Virus record (IMG/VR): IMGVR_UViG_3300025137_000087
Location: 1-40,181 of that record
Length of the DNA stretch: 40,181 nt
Strand: one strand, 5' to 3'
From: a virus
Position numbers and translations under genes: made by a program. Below the pieces are notes generated by a model. The model was not told the origin of the DNA. It ran no database searches and saw nothing but the letters and a program-made list of their open reading frames with translations. Below, in pieces: positions 13,174 through 21,935 of this stretch (positions are counted from its first letter, which is position 1; each line of letters begins with the position of its first letter).

Positions 13174-15735
13174 ATGGCAATTAACAAGAAACCACATTTT
13201 AGAGGCTCGGATTTTAATAATCAGGAGCTAAAGGATGCGAAATCACTACAGCTAAATCAAGATGCAGTAAATGCAGATGAGGCAGTTAGGAAATCGCAAT
13301 CAGAAACCATCGCAGAACAAGCGGCTCAAGACATACTTGTGACTTTATCTCAAAGTGCAAGTGGTGATACAGCTTTCTCTTCTGCTTCTATGGTCTCATT
13401 TCTTGCAGGAAAGCAAGATAACATGGAGATAGACTCTTCTTCTACTGCTTATTTACAAATCGTAGATGGGTATAAGATTAAGGCTACTCAATTATTAATT
13501 ACAGATGTAGAAGTAGATACAACTTATCCTACTTTAGCTTCTTTTATTATCAACACTACACCTAATAAACAACAAGGTGATGTTATTATTTTAGCAGGTG
13601 CTACTGATAATCAAGAAAGAAGTTGGATAAAGACAGGTAGTGCATCTCAAAACGCAGATGGTTATACTAGACTACAAACAGATTACAATGTAACTTCTAT
13701 TAGAGCTATGTTTAGTGCAGGTTCTTTTATGGACTACAGTGCTTCTACAGGTCAGTTTGGTGTAAACACAGGTACAGCATCTTATGAATTAGGAGCGCAA
13801 ACTTTACCTATTAGTGATGCGAGTTTTGCAAGTGCATCAGGAAACAATGTATTAGCATTAGCAAAGAGTTTAGAAGACTTGATTTTAAATGGTCAGACTC
13901 AATCTACTCAAGCTACTGCAGCAGTTGACAATAGATTTAGTTCTTGTTCAGGTGTAACAGGGAGTGATTTAGGTAACTTTGGAGGTCGTTTTACTAATGA
14001 ATCAAGTATTAAGGATGTATTAGTTGAGGCTGAGGCTGATTTAACTTCTAGCGAAAGTGATAGAGCTGCAATACGTTCTGAGTTTGCTGCGGCAGATACA
14101 ACTTTACAAAACAACATCAATGCTGAAGTTAATGCTAGAATTAGTGCTGTATCTTCTGAAGCTAGTTCAAGGATTGCAAATGACAATGCTTTGTCTAATA
14201 GCATATCTACAACTAACTCTAATTTATCTGCAGAAAACACAAGAGCAGTTGCTTCTGAAAATGCTTTAGACGCAAGATTAGATATTGTTGAGGGTGGTAG
14301 TAATGTAAATGGAAGTATTGCTAAAGCACAAGTTGATGCACAAGCATTCGCAACTAATGCAGTCAACAATGAAGCTCAAGCTAGAGTTAATGGAGACTAC
14401 AACTTACAATTACAGATTGACGCTATTTCTAGTGCGTTCTTGTATAAAGGTTTTGTAGATGCTGACGGAAGGATTCAACATATTGATACTGCTCACCCTA
14501 ACCACAATGTTTTGTTTGAGAATGTTACGCTTTATAACGGAGATTTCTACAAGGTGAACGCTTCTTTAACTATTATATTTGGAGACGGAAGTAGTGTAAG
14601 TGTTGATGCAGGTGATGGGTTACTAGGTATAAATGATGTTGCTTCAGGTACTGTTAGTGCTTCTGATGTACACAAGACAGATAATACAGAGGCTGCTGAT
14701 ATTTTAAGAGAAGGTCAATTAGATTCAACTCACTTAGAAAGAGTAGGTGGGGTTATTAGAGTTAAAGCTGATGCTTTAGGTAGAGAGAAATTAGCTGCAG
14801 ACGTTGAAACTGACATTGATAACAAAGTGCTGAAATCAGGTGATGAAATGACAGGTGCTTTAAAGATTAACAAAACCGTATTAGCTAATGATGGTTATGC
14901 AGGAGGTTATGATTTCGCAGCATACGTTAAACAAAAGTCAGTTGATACTGCAAGTTTGACTAATACTCAAAGAGCTTTACTTGTTGAAAATGAAGTTTAC
15001 ACTCAAGGTAGTGGCAATCCTTTAGATTTAGACTACGCTAATGCAGCTACATTGTCATCTCATTATAAAGGTTCAAGTAATAATATGACAGTTGCTGTTG
15101 TTGGAGCTAGTGGTGAAGGTAGAGTTTTTAGTACTGGTGCTGCTGTTTATTCAACAGGTATTTACGGAACTTCTGTAGATACTCAACTAGGAGTTAATGC
15201 AGGTGGTACGTTTGTTGCTCAAAATGCAGCGACTGCTAACTTAGGTATGTTTGCTTTTAGTGACACTGCAGGTGTTTTAAATAATAGAGGTGCTTATATC
15301 GCTTTATCACCTGATAGCATTGATATGGATGCTTATAGGATAGCAAGAGTTGCTGACCCAATACCTGTACAAGATGTTGCATTATTAGTTGATGACTACA
15401 CTGGAAATAAACACGCCATGTATATCAATGGTAAGTCTGAGTTTAACGGAAAAGTAATTGTTCCTGTTGCAACAGAAGATAATGAAGCTGTAAACTTAGG
15501 AATGACTAAGTCTAAAGAGTTTTTCGGAATAGTAGATATTGATGCTGCAAATGACGTAGTAATTAATCATGGATTGGGAAGCAAGAAATTAATTCTTTCT
15601 TTATGGTTAAACGATGAAGAGGTTACTTCTTCTTTTGATATAGAGAAGACTTCTGACAATTCAATCACTATCTATAATGGTTCTGCTGAGAATCTTACTG
15701 GAATTGAAGTTTGCGTTATGAAACTATCAGTATAA
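13174..15735 (+). CDS. Large coiled-coil fibre protein
   Basis: An 853-residue protein. The N-terminal part (MAINKKPHFRGSDFNNQELK) is followed by a helix-rich region. Residues about 230-430 are Ala/Ser/Asn/Glu-rich with heptad-like spacing (for example AEVNARISAVSSEASSRIAN), typical of a trimeric coiled-coil shaft. A beta-rich domain with Gly/Ala/Thr-rich repeats (about 600-770) follows, and a C-terminal tip module shares its pattern with the protein at 12340. It is probably a tail or head fibre responsible for first contact with the host surface. It is the longest of the fibre genes and ends at a terminator. Confidence 0.75.
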   Translation: MAINKKPHFRGSDFNNQELKDAKSLQLNQDAVNADEAVRKSQSETIAEQAAQDILVTLSQSASGDTAFSSASMVSFLAGKQDNMEIDSSSTAYLQIVDGYKIKATQLLITDVEVDTTYPTLASFIINTTPNKQQGDVIILAGATDNQERSWIKTGSASQNADGYTRLQTDYNVTSIRAMFSAGSFMDYSASTGQFGVNTGTASYELGAQTLPISDASFASASGNNVLALAKSLEDLILNGQTQSTQATAAVDNRFSSCSGVTGSDLGNFGGRFTNESSIKDVLVEAEADLTSSESDRAAIRSEFAAADTTLQNNINAEVNARISAVSSEASSRIANDNALSNSISTTNSNLSAENTRAVASENALDARLDIVEGGSNVNGSIAKAQVDAQAFATNAVNNEAQARVNGDYNLQLQIDAISSAFLYKGFVDADGRIQHIDTAHPNHNVLFENVTLYNGDFYKVNASLTIIFGDGSSVSVDAGDGLLGINDVASGTVSASDVHKTDNTEAADILREGQLDSTHLERVGGVIRVKADALGREKLAADVETDIDNKVLKSGDEMTGALKINKTVLANDGYAGGYDFAAYVKQKSVDTASLTNTQRALLVENEVYTQGSGNPLDLDYANAATLSSHYKGSSNNMTVAVVGASGEGRVFSTGAAVYSTGIYGTSVDTQLGVNAGGTFVAQNAATANLGMFAFSDTAGVLNNRGAYIALSPDSIDMDAYRIARVADPIPVQDVALLVDDYTGNKHAMYINGKSEFNGKVIVPVATEDNEAVNLGMTKSKEFFGIVDIDAANDVVINHGLGSKKLILSLWLNDEEVTSSFDIEKTSDNSITIYNGSAENLTGIEVCVMKLSV

Positions 15736-15755
15736 TAATTGCTATTTATTTATTA

Positions 15756-15794
15756 GGCGAGAGGAGGAGTTAATCTTCCTCTTGTCTTTTAATT
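15756..15794 (+). terminator. Intrinsic terminator after the fibre genes
   Basis: Positions 15756-15768 (GGCGAGAGGAGGA) pair with 15774-15786 around a 5-base loop, giving 13 pairs including some G-U, followed by TTTTAATTT. Confidence 0.8.
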
Positions 15795-15797
15795 TAG

Positions 15798-15805
15798 TAT
15801 CTTTG
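15798..15805 (+). promoter_or_regulatory. Promoter -7 box
   Basis: TATCTTTG directly after the terminator, 24 bases before the ATG at 15830. It restarts transcription for the endopeptidase and second fibre group. No TTG is at the normal spacing. Confidence 0.55.
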
Positions 15806-15829
15806 TAAAAACCTAATATTCAAACAATT

Positions 15830-16252
15830 ATGTACGGTAGTAGAAATTATTTCTTTTTACAAGATAAAGTTCAATTAGCTAAGGCTAAAAGAAAATTGCT
15901 TAGTGTTTTAGAGGCAAAAGAAAGAAATGGAAATGATAAAAGAAAGTATTTAATAGCTTTCTCTTATTTCTGTAATAAACCTCAAGATTATGATGGTGCT
16001 ACAATAGTTAAAGATTTAGTTGATGTGAGACAAGGAAAGTATTACTTAGATGCTGACGCTATGTTACATGACTATGAATATGTAACAGGTAAAGCTGATA
16101 CTATAAAAGATAGATGGGTATGCGATAAAAAGTATATCAAGAATATGGAATTAAATGGTAAAGGAGTTAGAGTTCCAAGACTAATTATCCTAACTATTTA
16201 CGGAGCAATAACTATATCTCATAAAAAAATAAAGGGATGGCTAAAAAGATAA
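15830..16252 (+). CDS. Hypothetical basic protein, 140 residues
   Basis: A lysine-rich helical protein with a central segment (FCNKPQDYDGATIVKDLVDVRQGKYY) and a C-terminal hydrophobic stretch (RLIILTIYGAITI) followed by a basic tail (SHKKIKGWLKR). The C-terminal stretch could be a membrane helix, which would make the protein a candidate lysis or membrane factor beside the endopeptidase gene. No family is recognised. It overlaps the next gene by 16 bases and is the first gene after the promoter box at 15798. Confidence 0.65.
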   Translation: MYGSRNYFFLQDKVQLAKAKRKLLSVLEAKERNGNDKRKYLIAFSYFCNKPQDYDGATIVKDLVDVRQGKYYLDADAMLHDYEYVTGKADTIKDRWVCDKKYIKNMELNGKGVRVPRLIILTIYGAITISHKKIKGWLKR

Positions 16253-16509
16253 GAATTAAGAAGAAACCCTCACAAGGAAAGAGATTTGTTAAAGTTGTAA
16301 AAGACTCTGAAACAGGTAGGACTAGAAAAGTTAGTTACGGTCAAGCAGGTAATGCAAAGAGTGGTGGAGATAGAATTAGACCAGGAACTAAAAAAGGTGA
16401 TGCGTATTGTGCAAGGTCAGCAAAAATAAAGAAATGTAAAAACCCACCTTGCGCTAATGATTTATCAAGAAAGAAATGGAAGTGTAGTGGTTCAAAATCA
16501 ATGAAATAA
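16237..16509 (+). CDS. Small basic protein with CARS and RKKWKC motifs
   Basis: A 90-residue, very basic protein. It starts MAKKIRIKKK and then has a conserved-looking core: PGTKKGDAYCARSAKIKK followed by CKNPPCANDLSRKKWKC. The Cys pattern (one Cys in CARS, then three) could bind a metal or form a disulphide. I recall the pattern G-T-x-x-G-D-x-(Y/F)-C-A-R-S with a later LSRKKW-C from small basic proteins of marine and cyanobacterial phages, without an established function. It starts inside the previous gene (16-base overlap), which suggests coupling. The endopeptidase starts 1 base after its stop. Confidence 0.7.
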   Translation: MAKKIRIKKKPSQGKRFVKVVKDSETGRTRKVSYGQAGNAKSGGDRIRPGTKKGDAYCARSAKIKKCKNPPCANDLSRKKWKCSGSKSMK

Positions 16510-16510
16510 A

Positions 16511-17020
16511 ATGGATAGAGTTACCCTAAATAGAATAGAGTTAGCACACCCTAAGATTAGGGAACAACTAAGAGAAGATTACTTATATTGTAATAATAAG
16601 TTATTAGGTAAAGGAGTTAGACTTAGGTTTGCTTCTGTATTTAGAACAATAGAACAACAGAATCAGTTATACAACAAAGTACCAAAAGTAACTAATGCAA
16701 GAGGAGGTCAGTCAATACATAACTACGGATTAGCATTTGACATAGTAATGTTATATGATAAAGACTTAAATGGTAGTTTTGAAGAGGCTTCTTGGGATAT
16801 GAATAGAGATGGAGATAATAACGGAGAGTCTGATTGGATGACTGCCGTAAACTTCTTTAAATCTAAAGGATATGAATGGGGAGGAGATTGGGCTTCTTTT
16901 AAAGATAAACCTCATTTCCAAAAAGACTTTGGTTATTCTTGGAAGGAGTTAAAAGAAAAAAGAGAAAGTGGAGAGTACTTTGTAGACTCCATAACTAATA
17001 TAAAATATGTAAAACTATAG
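16511..17020 (+). CDS. M15-type peptidoglycan endopeptidase (endolysin)
   Basis: A 169-residue enzyme of the peptidase M15 (VanY / L-Ala-D-Glu endopeptidase) type. The zinc motif SIHNYGLAFD is at residues 68-77, with His70 and Asp77 as ligands. The second motif is DKPHFQ at about 132-137, with His135 as the third ligand. FRT around residue 45 is the usual conserved arginine, and the WGGDW segment (123-127) is typical of this phage endolysin group. It cleaves peptide cross-links or stem peptides of peptidoglycan at the end of infection. No signal peptide is seen, so a holin is needed for release. The short length fits a single-domain endolysin without a cell-wall-binding domain. Confidence 0.9.
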   Translation: MDRVTLNRIELAHPKIREQLREDYLYCNNKLLGKGVRLRFASVFRTIEQQNQLYNKVPKVTNARGGQSIHNYGLAFDIVMLYDKDLNGSFEEASWDMNRDGDNNGESDWMTAVNFFKSKGYEWGGDWASFKDKPHFQKDFGYSWKELKEKRESGEYFVDSITNIKYVKL

Positions 17021-17021
17021 A

Positions 17022-17978
17022 ATGGCAAGAATAGAAAGATATAATAGGATAGATAAACCTGATGTAGAGGATATAGTTATTGGTACTGATAGAGATGATG
17101 ATAATCAGACCAAGAATTTTAGACTTGGAGATATATTAGCATTAGCAGAAGGTGTTGATTTAAACTTCATAGGTTTAGAAGATACACCATCTACTTATGA
17201 GAATAGTGCAGGGAAAATACCTGTAGTTAGATTTGAAGAACAAGGACTTATATTTAAAGACCCTTCTGAAGTATTTGAAGTTGGAGCTTTAACTTTTTTA
17301 GAACTAACTGATACACCTGCTGATTATACAGGTCAGCAATTTAAAGTTGTAAGAGTTACTAAAGATGAAGATGCAGTTGAGTTTTATGATTTAGAATCAG
17401 TAATATCTGTTATTCAGAATGAGATAAATCAACTAGAAAATAGTGTTGAAGGAAATTCTCAAGCTATAGCTGAATTAGAAAACACTGCTTCTCAAATACA
17501 AATACAAATAAAATCAATAGAAAGTGACTTAAACAATAAAATAGATGATGCTCCTTCTGATGGAAAAGAGTATGTTAGAAAAGATGGAAGTTGGGTAGAA
17601 ATAGATTTAAGTAATTATGTTTTAAGTGGTGATTTAGCAGATGTTGCTACAAGTGGTAGTTATACAGATTTAATAAATAAACCTGAGTTACCTAATACAG
17701 ATAGTAATACACAAAGTGTTAGTGGCACTTACAATATTGATTGGAACGAGTATAGTAATTGGGATTTAACGCTAACAGGAAACACAACACTAACGCAATC
17801 TAATATACCACCAACTGCAACAGAAAAGACTATTACTATTCATGTACAAGGTAATTACGCTTTAACATTGCCTACTGAGTGGGAGATTAAAAATGGTGGT
17901 GTTTATGATGGTATAAATGGTAGTCAGATAGTAGTACAAAGTTGGGATAATGGAGAATTTTATACAGTAATTAACTAA
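17022..17978 (+). CDS. Tail-fibre-like protein, MARIE-type adapter
   Basis: A 318-residue protein. Residues 1-45 form an adapter of the pattern MARIExY, VIGTDxD, TKNFxLGDI, also found in the 646-residue protein at 19175. Two short repeats follow (FIGLEDTPSTYEN and FLELTDTPADYTG), then a helical coiled segment at about 130-175 (EINQLENSVEGNSQAIAELE). Next comes the phrase ATSGSYTDLINKPEL typical of phage fibres, and a C-terminal beta domain. It is probably a fibre connecting the baseplate or head to the LamG-like protein that follows. Its stop overlaps the next start by one base. Confidence 0.75.
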   Translation: MARIERYNRIDKPDVEDIVIGTDRDDDNQTKNFRLGDILALAEGVDLNFIGLEDTPSTYENSAGKIPVVRFEEQGLIFKDPSEVFEVGALTFLELTDTPADYTGQQFKVVRVTKDEDAVEFYDLESVISVIQNEINQLENSVEGNSQAIAELENTASQIQIQIKSIESDLNNKIDDAPSDGKEYVRKDGSWVEIDLSNYVLSGDLADVATSGSYTDLINKPELPNTDSNTQSVSGTYNIDWNEYSNWDLTLTGNTTLTQSNIPPTATEKTITIHVQGNYALTLPTEWEIKNGGVYDGINGSQIVVQSWDNGEFYTVIN

Positions 17979-18616
17979 TGGCAAGTAAATCACATTTTTT
18001 TAGACAGTCGGGAGGTTTAAGGTTGTTAGCAGATTATCAGTTTAACAATAACTTAATTGATGATGCTAACGGCTATAATTTAACAGGCACAGATATTACT
18101 TATGATAATAGTAGTGCAGTATTTAATGGCACTAGTTCAGTTGCAAGGCGAACAGATACAAATGATATATTTAGTTTTACAGATGGAGTTAATGATTTGC
18201 CTTTTAGAATGGAATTGTCTGTTCAAATAAATAAACTAAGTAGCTTTAATTGGCTAGTGTCAAAAAGAGATGGAGAGCTTTCAGATGTAGAATGGCAACT
18301 TATTTATTTTGCTGATAGTCATTTTGCAATGTACTTGTTTTCAAACACTAACTCAGATTTTATTGCGTGTAATGTTTATGTAACAAAATCTGCATCATTA
18401 TTTTATGATATTGTTGTTGATTACGATGGTAGTGGAACAAAAGAGGGGTTAAATATTATATCTACAAACTCAATAAGTACAAATCAAACGCAAGATGGTA
18501 ACTATACAGGAATGGTTAAAACTCAATCAGATTTATTGTTAGGTAAGGGAGGATGGACAAACAACTCTAGTATTAAATTTCATGGTAAAATAGATTTTTT
18601 AAAAATATACAAATGA
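17978..18616 (+). CDS. LamG/concanavalin-like domain protein, possible receptor binder
   Basis: A 212-residue protein with a pattern typical of laminin-G/concanavalin A-type beta-sandwich domains: a start such as LLADYQFNNNLIDDANGYNL, then GTSSVARRTDTND, a central part with the short strands expected of a jelly roll, and an end FHGKIDFLKIYK, a common LamG_3 terminus. It presumably binds carbohydrate on the host surface. It lies between two fibre-type genes, with a one-base overlap upstream and a four-base overlap (ATGA) downstream, so it may form a complex with them. Confidence 0.78.
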   Translation: MASKSHFFRQSGGLRLLADYQFNNNLIDDANGYNLTGTDITYDNSSAVFNGTSSVARRTDTNDIFSFTDGVNDLPFRMELSVQINKLSSFNWLVSKRDGELSDVEWQLIYFADSHFAMYLFSNTNSDFIACNVYVTKSASLFYDIVVDYDGSGTKEGLNIISTNSISTNQTQDGNYTGMVKTQSDLLLGKGGWTNNSSIKFHGKIDFLKIYK

Positions 18617-19149
18617 TAGCAAACACAATAAACGGAAAAATAAGAATATTTAACGCAATACCTAAAACATTTAGTTTAAAACCTAACGTATTTGGGTATG
18701 ATAAATTAGATGCAGAGGTACATTATGAAGATGGGTTTAGAGAATTAGTAAAACCCACTTTAGAGGCTAACCAATACTTAACTACTTTGTATTTTGACTC
18801 AGAGAATGATATTTATACTTATGAGGTTGCAACTTATTCTAATGAGGAGACAAGACTTCAAGAGAATGAAAGTGAGTATTTTAAATACCAAGATAGAGTT
18901 AACAAAGGGAAAGAGAAGTATTTAAAGCTTTGTGGGGAGTTTAGACTATCTCGTGATAGAGGAGAAATAACCCAAGAATTCTACGAGCTTTTAGAAGACA
19001 CATTAGAGCCTGTAAGAACAGAACTTGTTAATGGTCAATTCATAACAGCTAAAAGAAAATTAATCGCAATAGGAAGCTCTATAATAAGCCAAGAGCTTTA
19101 TGATAGGTTTTATAATTCAATACAAACAGATATAGACGAACTTTATTAA
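18613..19149 (+). CDS. Hypothetical fibre-associated protein, 178 residues
   Basis: A 178-residue protein with a beta-rich N-terminal third (GKIRIFNAIPKTFSL) and a mostly helical C-terminal half (QDRVNKGKEKYLKLCGEF onwards). It has no coiled-coil stalk and no adapter. In its position between two fibre genes it might be a fibre-assembly chaperone or a small structural piece. It overlaps the LamG-like gene in an ATGA arrangement, so the two are likely made in matched amounts. Not recognised as a family. Confidence 0.65.
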   Translation: MIANTINGKIRIFNAIPKTFSLKPNVFGYDKLDAEVHYEDGFRELVKPTLEANQYLTTLYFDSENDIYTYEVATYSNEETRLQENESEYFKYQDRVNKGKEKYLKLCGEFRLSRDRGEITQEFYELLEDTLEPVRTELVNGQFITAKRKLIAIGSSIISQELYDRFYNSIQTDIDELY

Positions 19150-19174
19150 ATAACAATAAAAAAGAAAGAAAAAA

Positions 19175-21115
19175 ATGGCAAGAATAGAAACCTACGGAAA
19201 CGATAATAAAATTACAGGGTTTGACAAAGTAATTGGTACTGATGTTGATAGTAATAGGATGACTAAGAATTACCTAATGAAAGATATTAGAGAATATATC
19301 TTTGATGGTGCTTCTCCTGATGTTGGTGGTAAACTTAAAATTACAAATGTAGCACAAGACACTCCGATTCCAGGAACAGAAACTCCTGAAGTATTGTTGA
19401 ACAACTTAGACCCTATACTAGAAGTTTCTAAATATGAAGTTTTAGTTGTTTCTTTAACTTTCAATGATTCTAACAATGAGGGTGTTTTAACTAACAATGT
19501 TTACTTGTTTAATAAGACAGACATTGTAGTAGGGTTTCAACAGTATGAGTCTACATCTGCAGACTTTATATTATTATCATCAAGCACAGACAATTCTAAT
19601 TTAGTAGAGAGTGTTGGAGATGGAGATATAGAAGTTTATAAAGGTTTTGACACTACAGATAATAAACATCAAATAAGAAATATTAAATCTGATACTTTAC
19701 TAATTACTATTGATGGTGACGCTATAAAGATAGAAGCAGAGGAAGTTGATTTAGGAGGTGTTAGAGATTTCTATGTAAATAATAGATACACAGGGGGTGA
19801 TGAGCTAGGAACTATTGCTAAACCTTATAAGACAATAGATGAAGCTGTATCTCAATTTATAGGTAATGTTGATGGAGAAACACAGTATAGTATTATTAAT
19901 CCTAAAAACAAAGGATCAAGAGTAGTTGTGCAATCTTCTTCTTCACCTTATAATTTTACTTCTCAATTAAACATAGAAGGTATTTTATTTGATATTGAAG
20001 AAGGCGCTTCTATTTACTATCAAGGGTTAGAGGATTATATGATAGACACAAGGGTATTAAATGCTTTAAGAACTAACGAGTCTGGTCTTGCTGTTAATTT
20101 ATATGGAAAAGGTAATATATTTTTAATAGACAAAGGTTTTGCTTATTGTGAAGGTACAGATGACGATGGTGTAACAGCATTTACAAGTACAAGAGTTAAT
20201 GTTTATGAAGATTTAAAAATACAACAACAATACAAAATAACTTCAGAATACACAAATCCACTACCTAAAACTCAAGGAGGGGATGCAAGTATAGACCCTA
20301 TAACAAGTGCAGGAAATATAAATCAATATTGGACAGGAAATTCATTAGAATTACCAATGATTGTGTGTGATAAAGACAATTCTTCTACAGTTAACTTTTC
20401 TGTCGATGAGTCTGTGTCATTAATAGCTAGTACTCAGGTAGCTATTCATTTAATAAATGGAGGTTATTTTGAGTCGGATAGACAAGGTAAAGGTACTGTT
20501 AGTATTTCTAATTTCTCTCAAAACTTTCATGTTTATAAAGAGTTAGATTCCTCTGTAAACAACGGAGACCCTATAAAATTAATACCTAATAACGATTTTA
20601 GCTATATAAGGTTAGAGGATTCTTGTTTTTTTGATATAGGGGATTTGTATTGTGCTTACGGAGGAGGTCAATATTCTTACGGAGTAAATTCAGGAGGTTT
20701 TGTTTTAGATTCTGCTATTAGGGTAGTTGCTTCTTCTGAAATAAAATTAATAAGTATAAATAAAAGTTACTTCTTTTCTTTACAAGAATGTGATAGTGTC
20801 ATTAAATTAGAAGATAAAAATTCTTCTATTACTATGAGGAATGCTTTATTTGATGATATTAATACTTGTATTGAATATTTAGGTGTAGATGGTGATTTTC
20901 AGACTCTAACTTTAGAAAATTCTGTTCTTAATGGTGATGTCAAAAACATAGATTTAACTAGAAATAACTCTGTATCTGTTCAAAACAAAATAGATGGAAA
21001 CGTAGTTAATTCTTTGAGAAGTTTCTCTGATAGAACATCTGCTATAAACGCAGGATTAATGAGTGGATCTTTGTTTTTTAATACAGGTAGTGATTCAATA
21101 GATATAATACCATAA
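19175..21115 (+). CDS. Tail-spike-like protein with beta-helix domain
   Basis: A 646-residue protein with the MARIE-type adapter at residues 1-45 (MARIETY, VIGTDVD, TKNY, DI). A second conserved patch at about residues 200-225 reads DFYVNNRYTGGDELGT with KPYKTIDEA, the usual start of a pectate-lyase-like parallel beta-helix in phage spikes. The rest has the repeating short strands and Asn/Ser/Thr turns expected of beta-helix coils, to about residue 600. It probably binds or cuts a surface polysaccharide. Catalytic residues cannot be assigned. Of the fibre proteins here, it is the most likely depolymerase. Confidence 0.75.
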   Translation: MARIETYGNDNKITGFDKVIGTDVDSNRMTKNYLMKDIREYIFDGASPDVGGKLKITNVAQDTPIPGTETPEVLLNNLDPILEVSKYEVLVVSLTFNDSNNEGVLTNNVYLFNKTDIVVGFQQYESTSADFILLSSSTDNSNLVESVGDGDIEVYKGFDTTDNKHQIRNIKSDTLLITIDGDAIKIEAEEVDLGGVRDFYVNNRYTGGDELGTIAKPYKTIDEAVSQFIGNVDGETQYSIINPKNKGSRVVVQSSSSPYNFTSQLNIEGILFDIEEGASIYYQGLEDYMIDTRVLNALRTNESGLAVNLYGKGNIFLIDKGFAYCEGTDDDGVTAFTSTRVNVYEDLKIQQQYKITSEYTNPLPKTQGGDASIDPITSAGNINQYWTGNSLELPMIVCDKDNSSTVNFSVDESVSLIASTQVAIHLINGGYFESDRQGKGTVSISNFSQNFHVYKELDSSVNNGDPIKLIPNNDFSYIRLEDSCFFDIGDLYCAYGGGQYSYGVNSGGFVLDSAIRVVASSEIKLISINKSYFFSLQECDSVIKLEDKNSSITMRNALFDDINTCIEYLGVDGDFQTLTLENSVLNGDVKNIDLTRNNSVSVQNKIDGNVVNSLRSFSDRTSAINAGLMSGSLFFNTGSDSIDIIP

Positions 21116-21119
21116 TATA

Positions 21120-21680
21120 ATGCAAAACAAAAACATAATAATAGCAATAGCATCCTTTTTAATAGGGGTGCTACTTGCTTCATCTTGTGAAAGAGATGTC
21201 GTAGAAGTTAAAGAGAAAGTGGTTGTAAGAAATGTAAAAGTAACTGATACAGTTAGAATACATGACACTATAGTTAAACCTGTTAAAGTTTATGTAGATA
21301 GATGGAGATATAAACCTAATCCAAATCCTACTCCTATACATGAAGAGGAGATAATTGAAGCTAATAAATATAGTCAAGAGTTAATTGGAGAAAAAGGAAT
21401 AGCTAAAATAGATGTAATTACAACAGGTGAGTTGTTAGACTTATCAGGAGTTATAGAGTGTAATGAAAAAATAGTTGAGAAGACAATTACGAAGTACACA
21501 GCTAAGAGTAAAGTGTTTGTTTCAGGTGGTATAGATATGAGATTAAATGGTGGAGTAAAAAATATTAGAGCAGGAATTGATTATAACATCAAAAATAAAG
21601 TTTTACTTAAAGGAGGTTTAGGCTACGATATCATTGATAATCAACCATTTGCAGGTGTAGGTATAGGTTTTGGTTTGTAA
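21120..21680 (+). CDS. Lipoprotein with C-terminal beta strands, possible spanin
   Basis: A 186-residue protein. It starts with a short basic stretch and a hydrophobic segment, and ends its signal at LLASSC (Cys23), a plausible lipobox for lipid anchoring. Residues 24-60 are charged and repetitive in valine (VKEKVVVRNVKVTDTVRI), a likely periplasmic strand or coil region. The last 50 residues (FVSGGIDMRLNGGVKNIRAG to GVGIGFGL) look like four amphipathic strands with an outer-membrane-type ending. This combination could be a spanin-like or Rz-like lysis lipoprotein bridging the envelope. Nothing diagnostic is present, so other outer membrane lipoproteins are possible. Confidence 0.55.
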   Translation: MQNKNIIIAIASFLIGVLLASSCERDVVEVKEKVVVRNVKVTDTVRIHDTIVKPVKVYVDRWRYKPNPNPTPIHEEEIIEANKYSQELIGEKGIAKIDVITTGELLDLSGVIECNEKIVEKTITKYTAKSKVFVSGGIDMRLNGGVKNIRAGIDYNIKNKVLLKGGLGYDIIDNQPFAGVGIGFGL

Positions 21681-21688
21681 AAATTAAC

Positions 21689-21696
21689 TATTTTTG
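21689..21696 (+). promoter_or_regulatory. Possible promoter -7 box before the terminase unit
   Basis: TATTTTTG with a TTG at 21670-21672, 16 bases upstream (short spacing). The next ATG is at 21723. It would drive the 70-residue gene, the GroES-like gene, terminase and portal. Confidence 0.4.
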
Positions 21697-21722
21697 TATA
21701 AATTGAATTTAATTAAGTTAAA

Positions 21723-21935
21723 ATGGAAATAATAAGGAAAATATCAGTTGGCTCAGATTGGGAAAACGCTATACATTACCAAGTTGGAGGTAGAAGTAAA
21801 ATCTCTAACATTATTGAAGAAGAAGGAAGGTACAATGTCTACATAAAAGAAGAGGGTGTTAATATAAAATGGAAGAGCTTTAATAAAGATGTAGTTTCTC
21901 ATGTGGAATTTGATACTAAAAAAGCATTGCAATGA
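21723..21935 (+). CDS. Small hypothetical protein, 70 residues
   Basis: A 70-residue protein, mainly beta with a charged middle (ISNIIEEEGRYNVYIKEEG), probably a small soluble fold. No motif is recognised. Its last codons overlap the start of the GroES-like gene in an ATGA arrangement, so translation is coupled. It lies at the head of the unit that leads to terminase. Because it is next to a co-chaperonin-like gene it could be a partner of that protein, but this is only a guess from position. Confidence 0.6.
   Translation: MEIIRKISVGSDWENAIHYQVGGRSKISNIIEEEGRYNVYIKEEGVNIKWKSFNKDVVSHVEFDTKKALQ

Noticed and set aside
13908-14369. Leftward frame of 153 codons in the coiled-coil fibre gene
   Set aside because: Shadow of the Ala/Ser-rich repeat region of the fibre, without promoter or start context.
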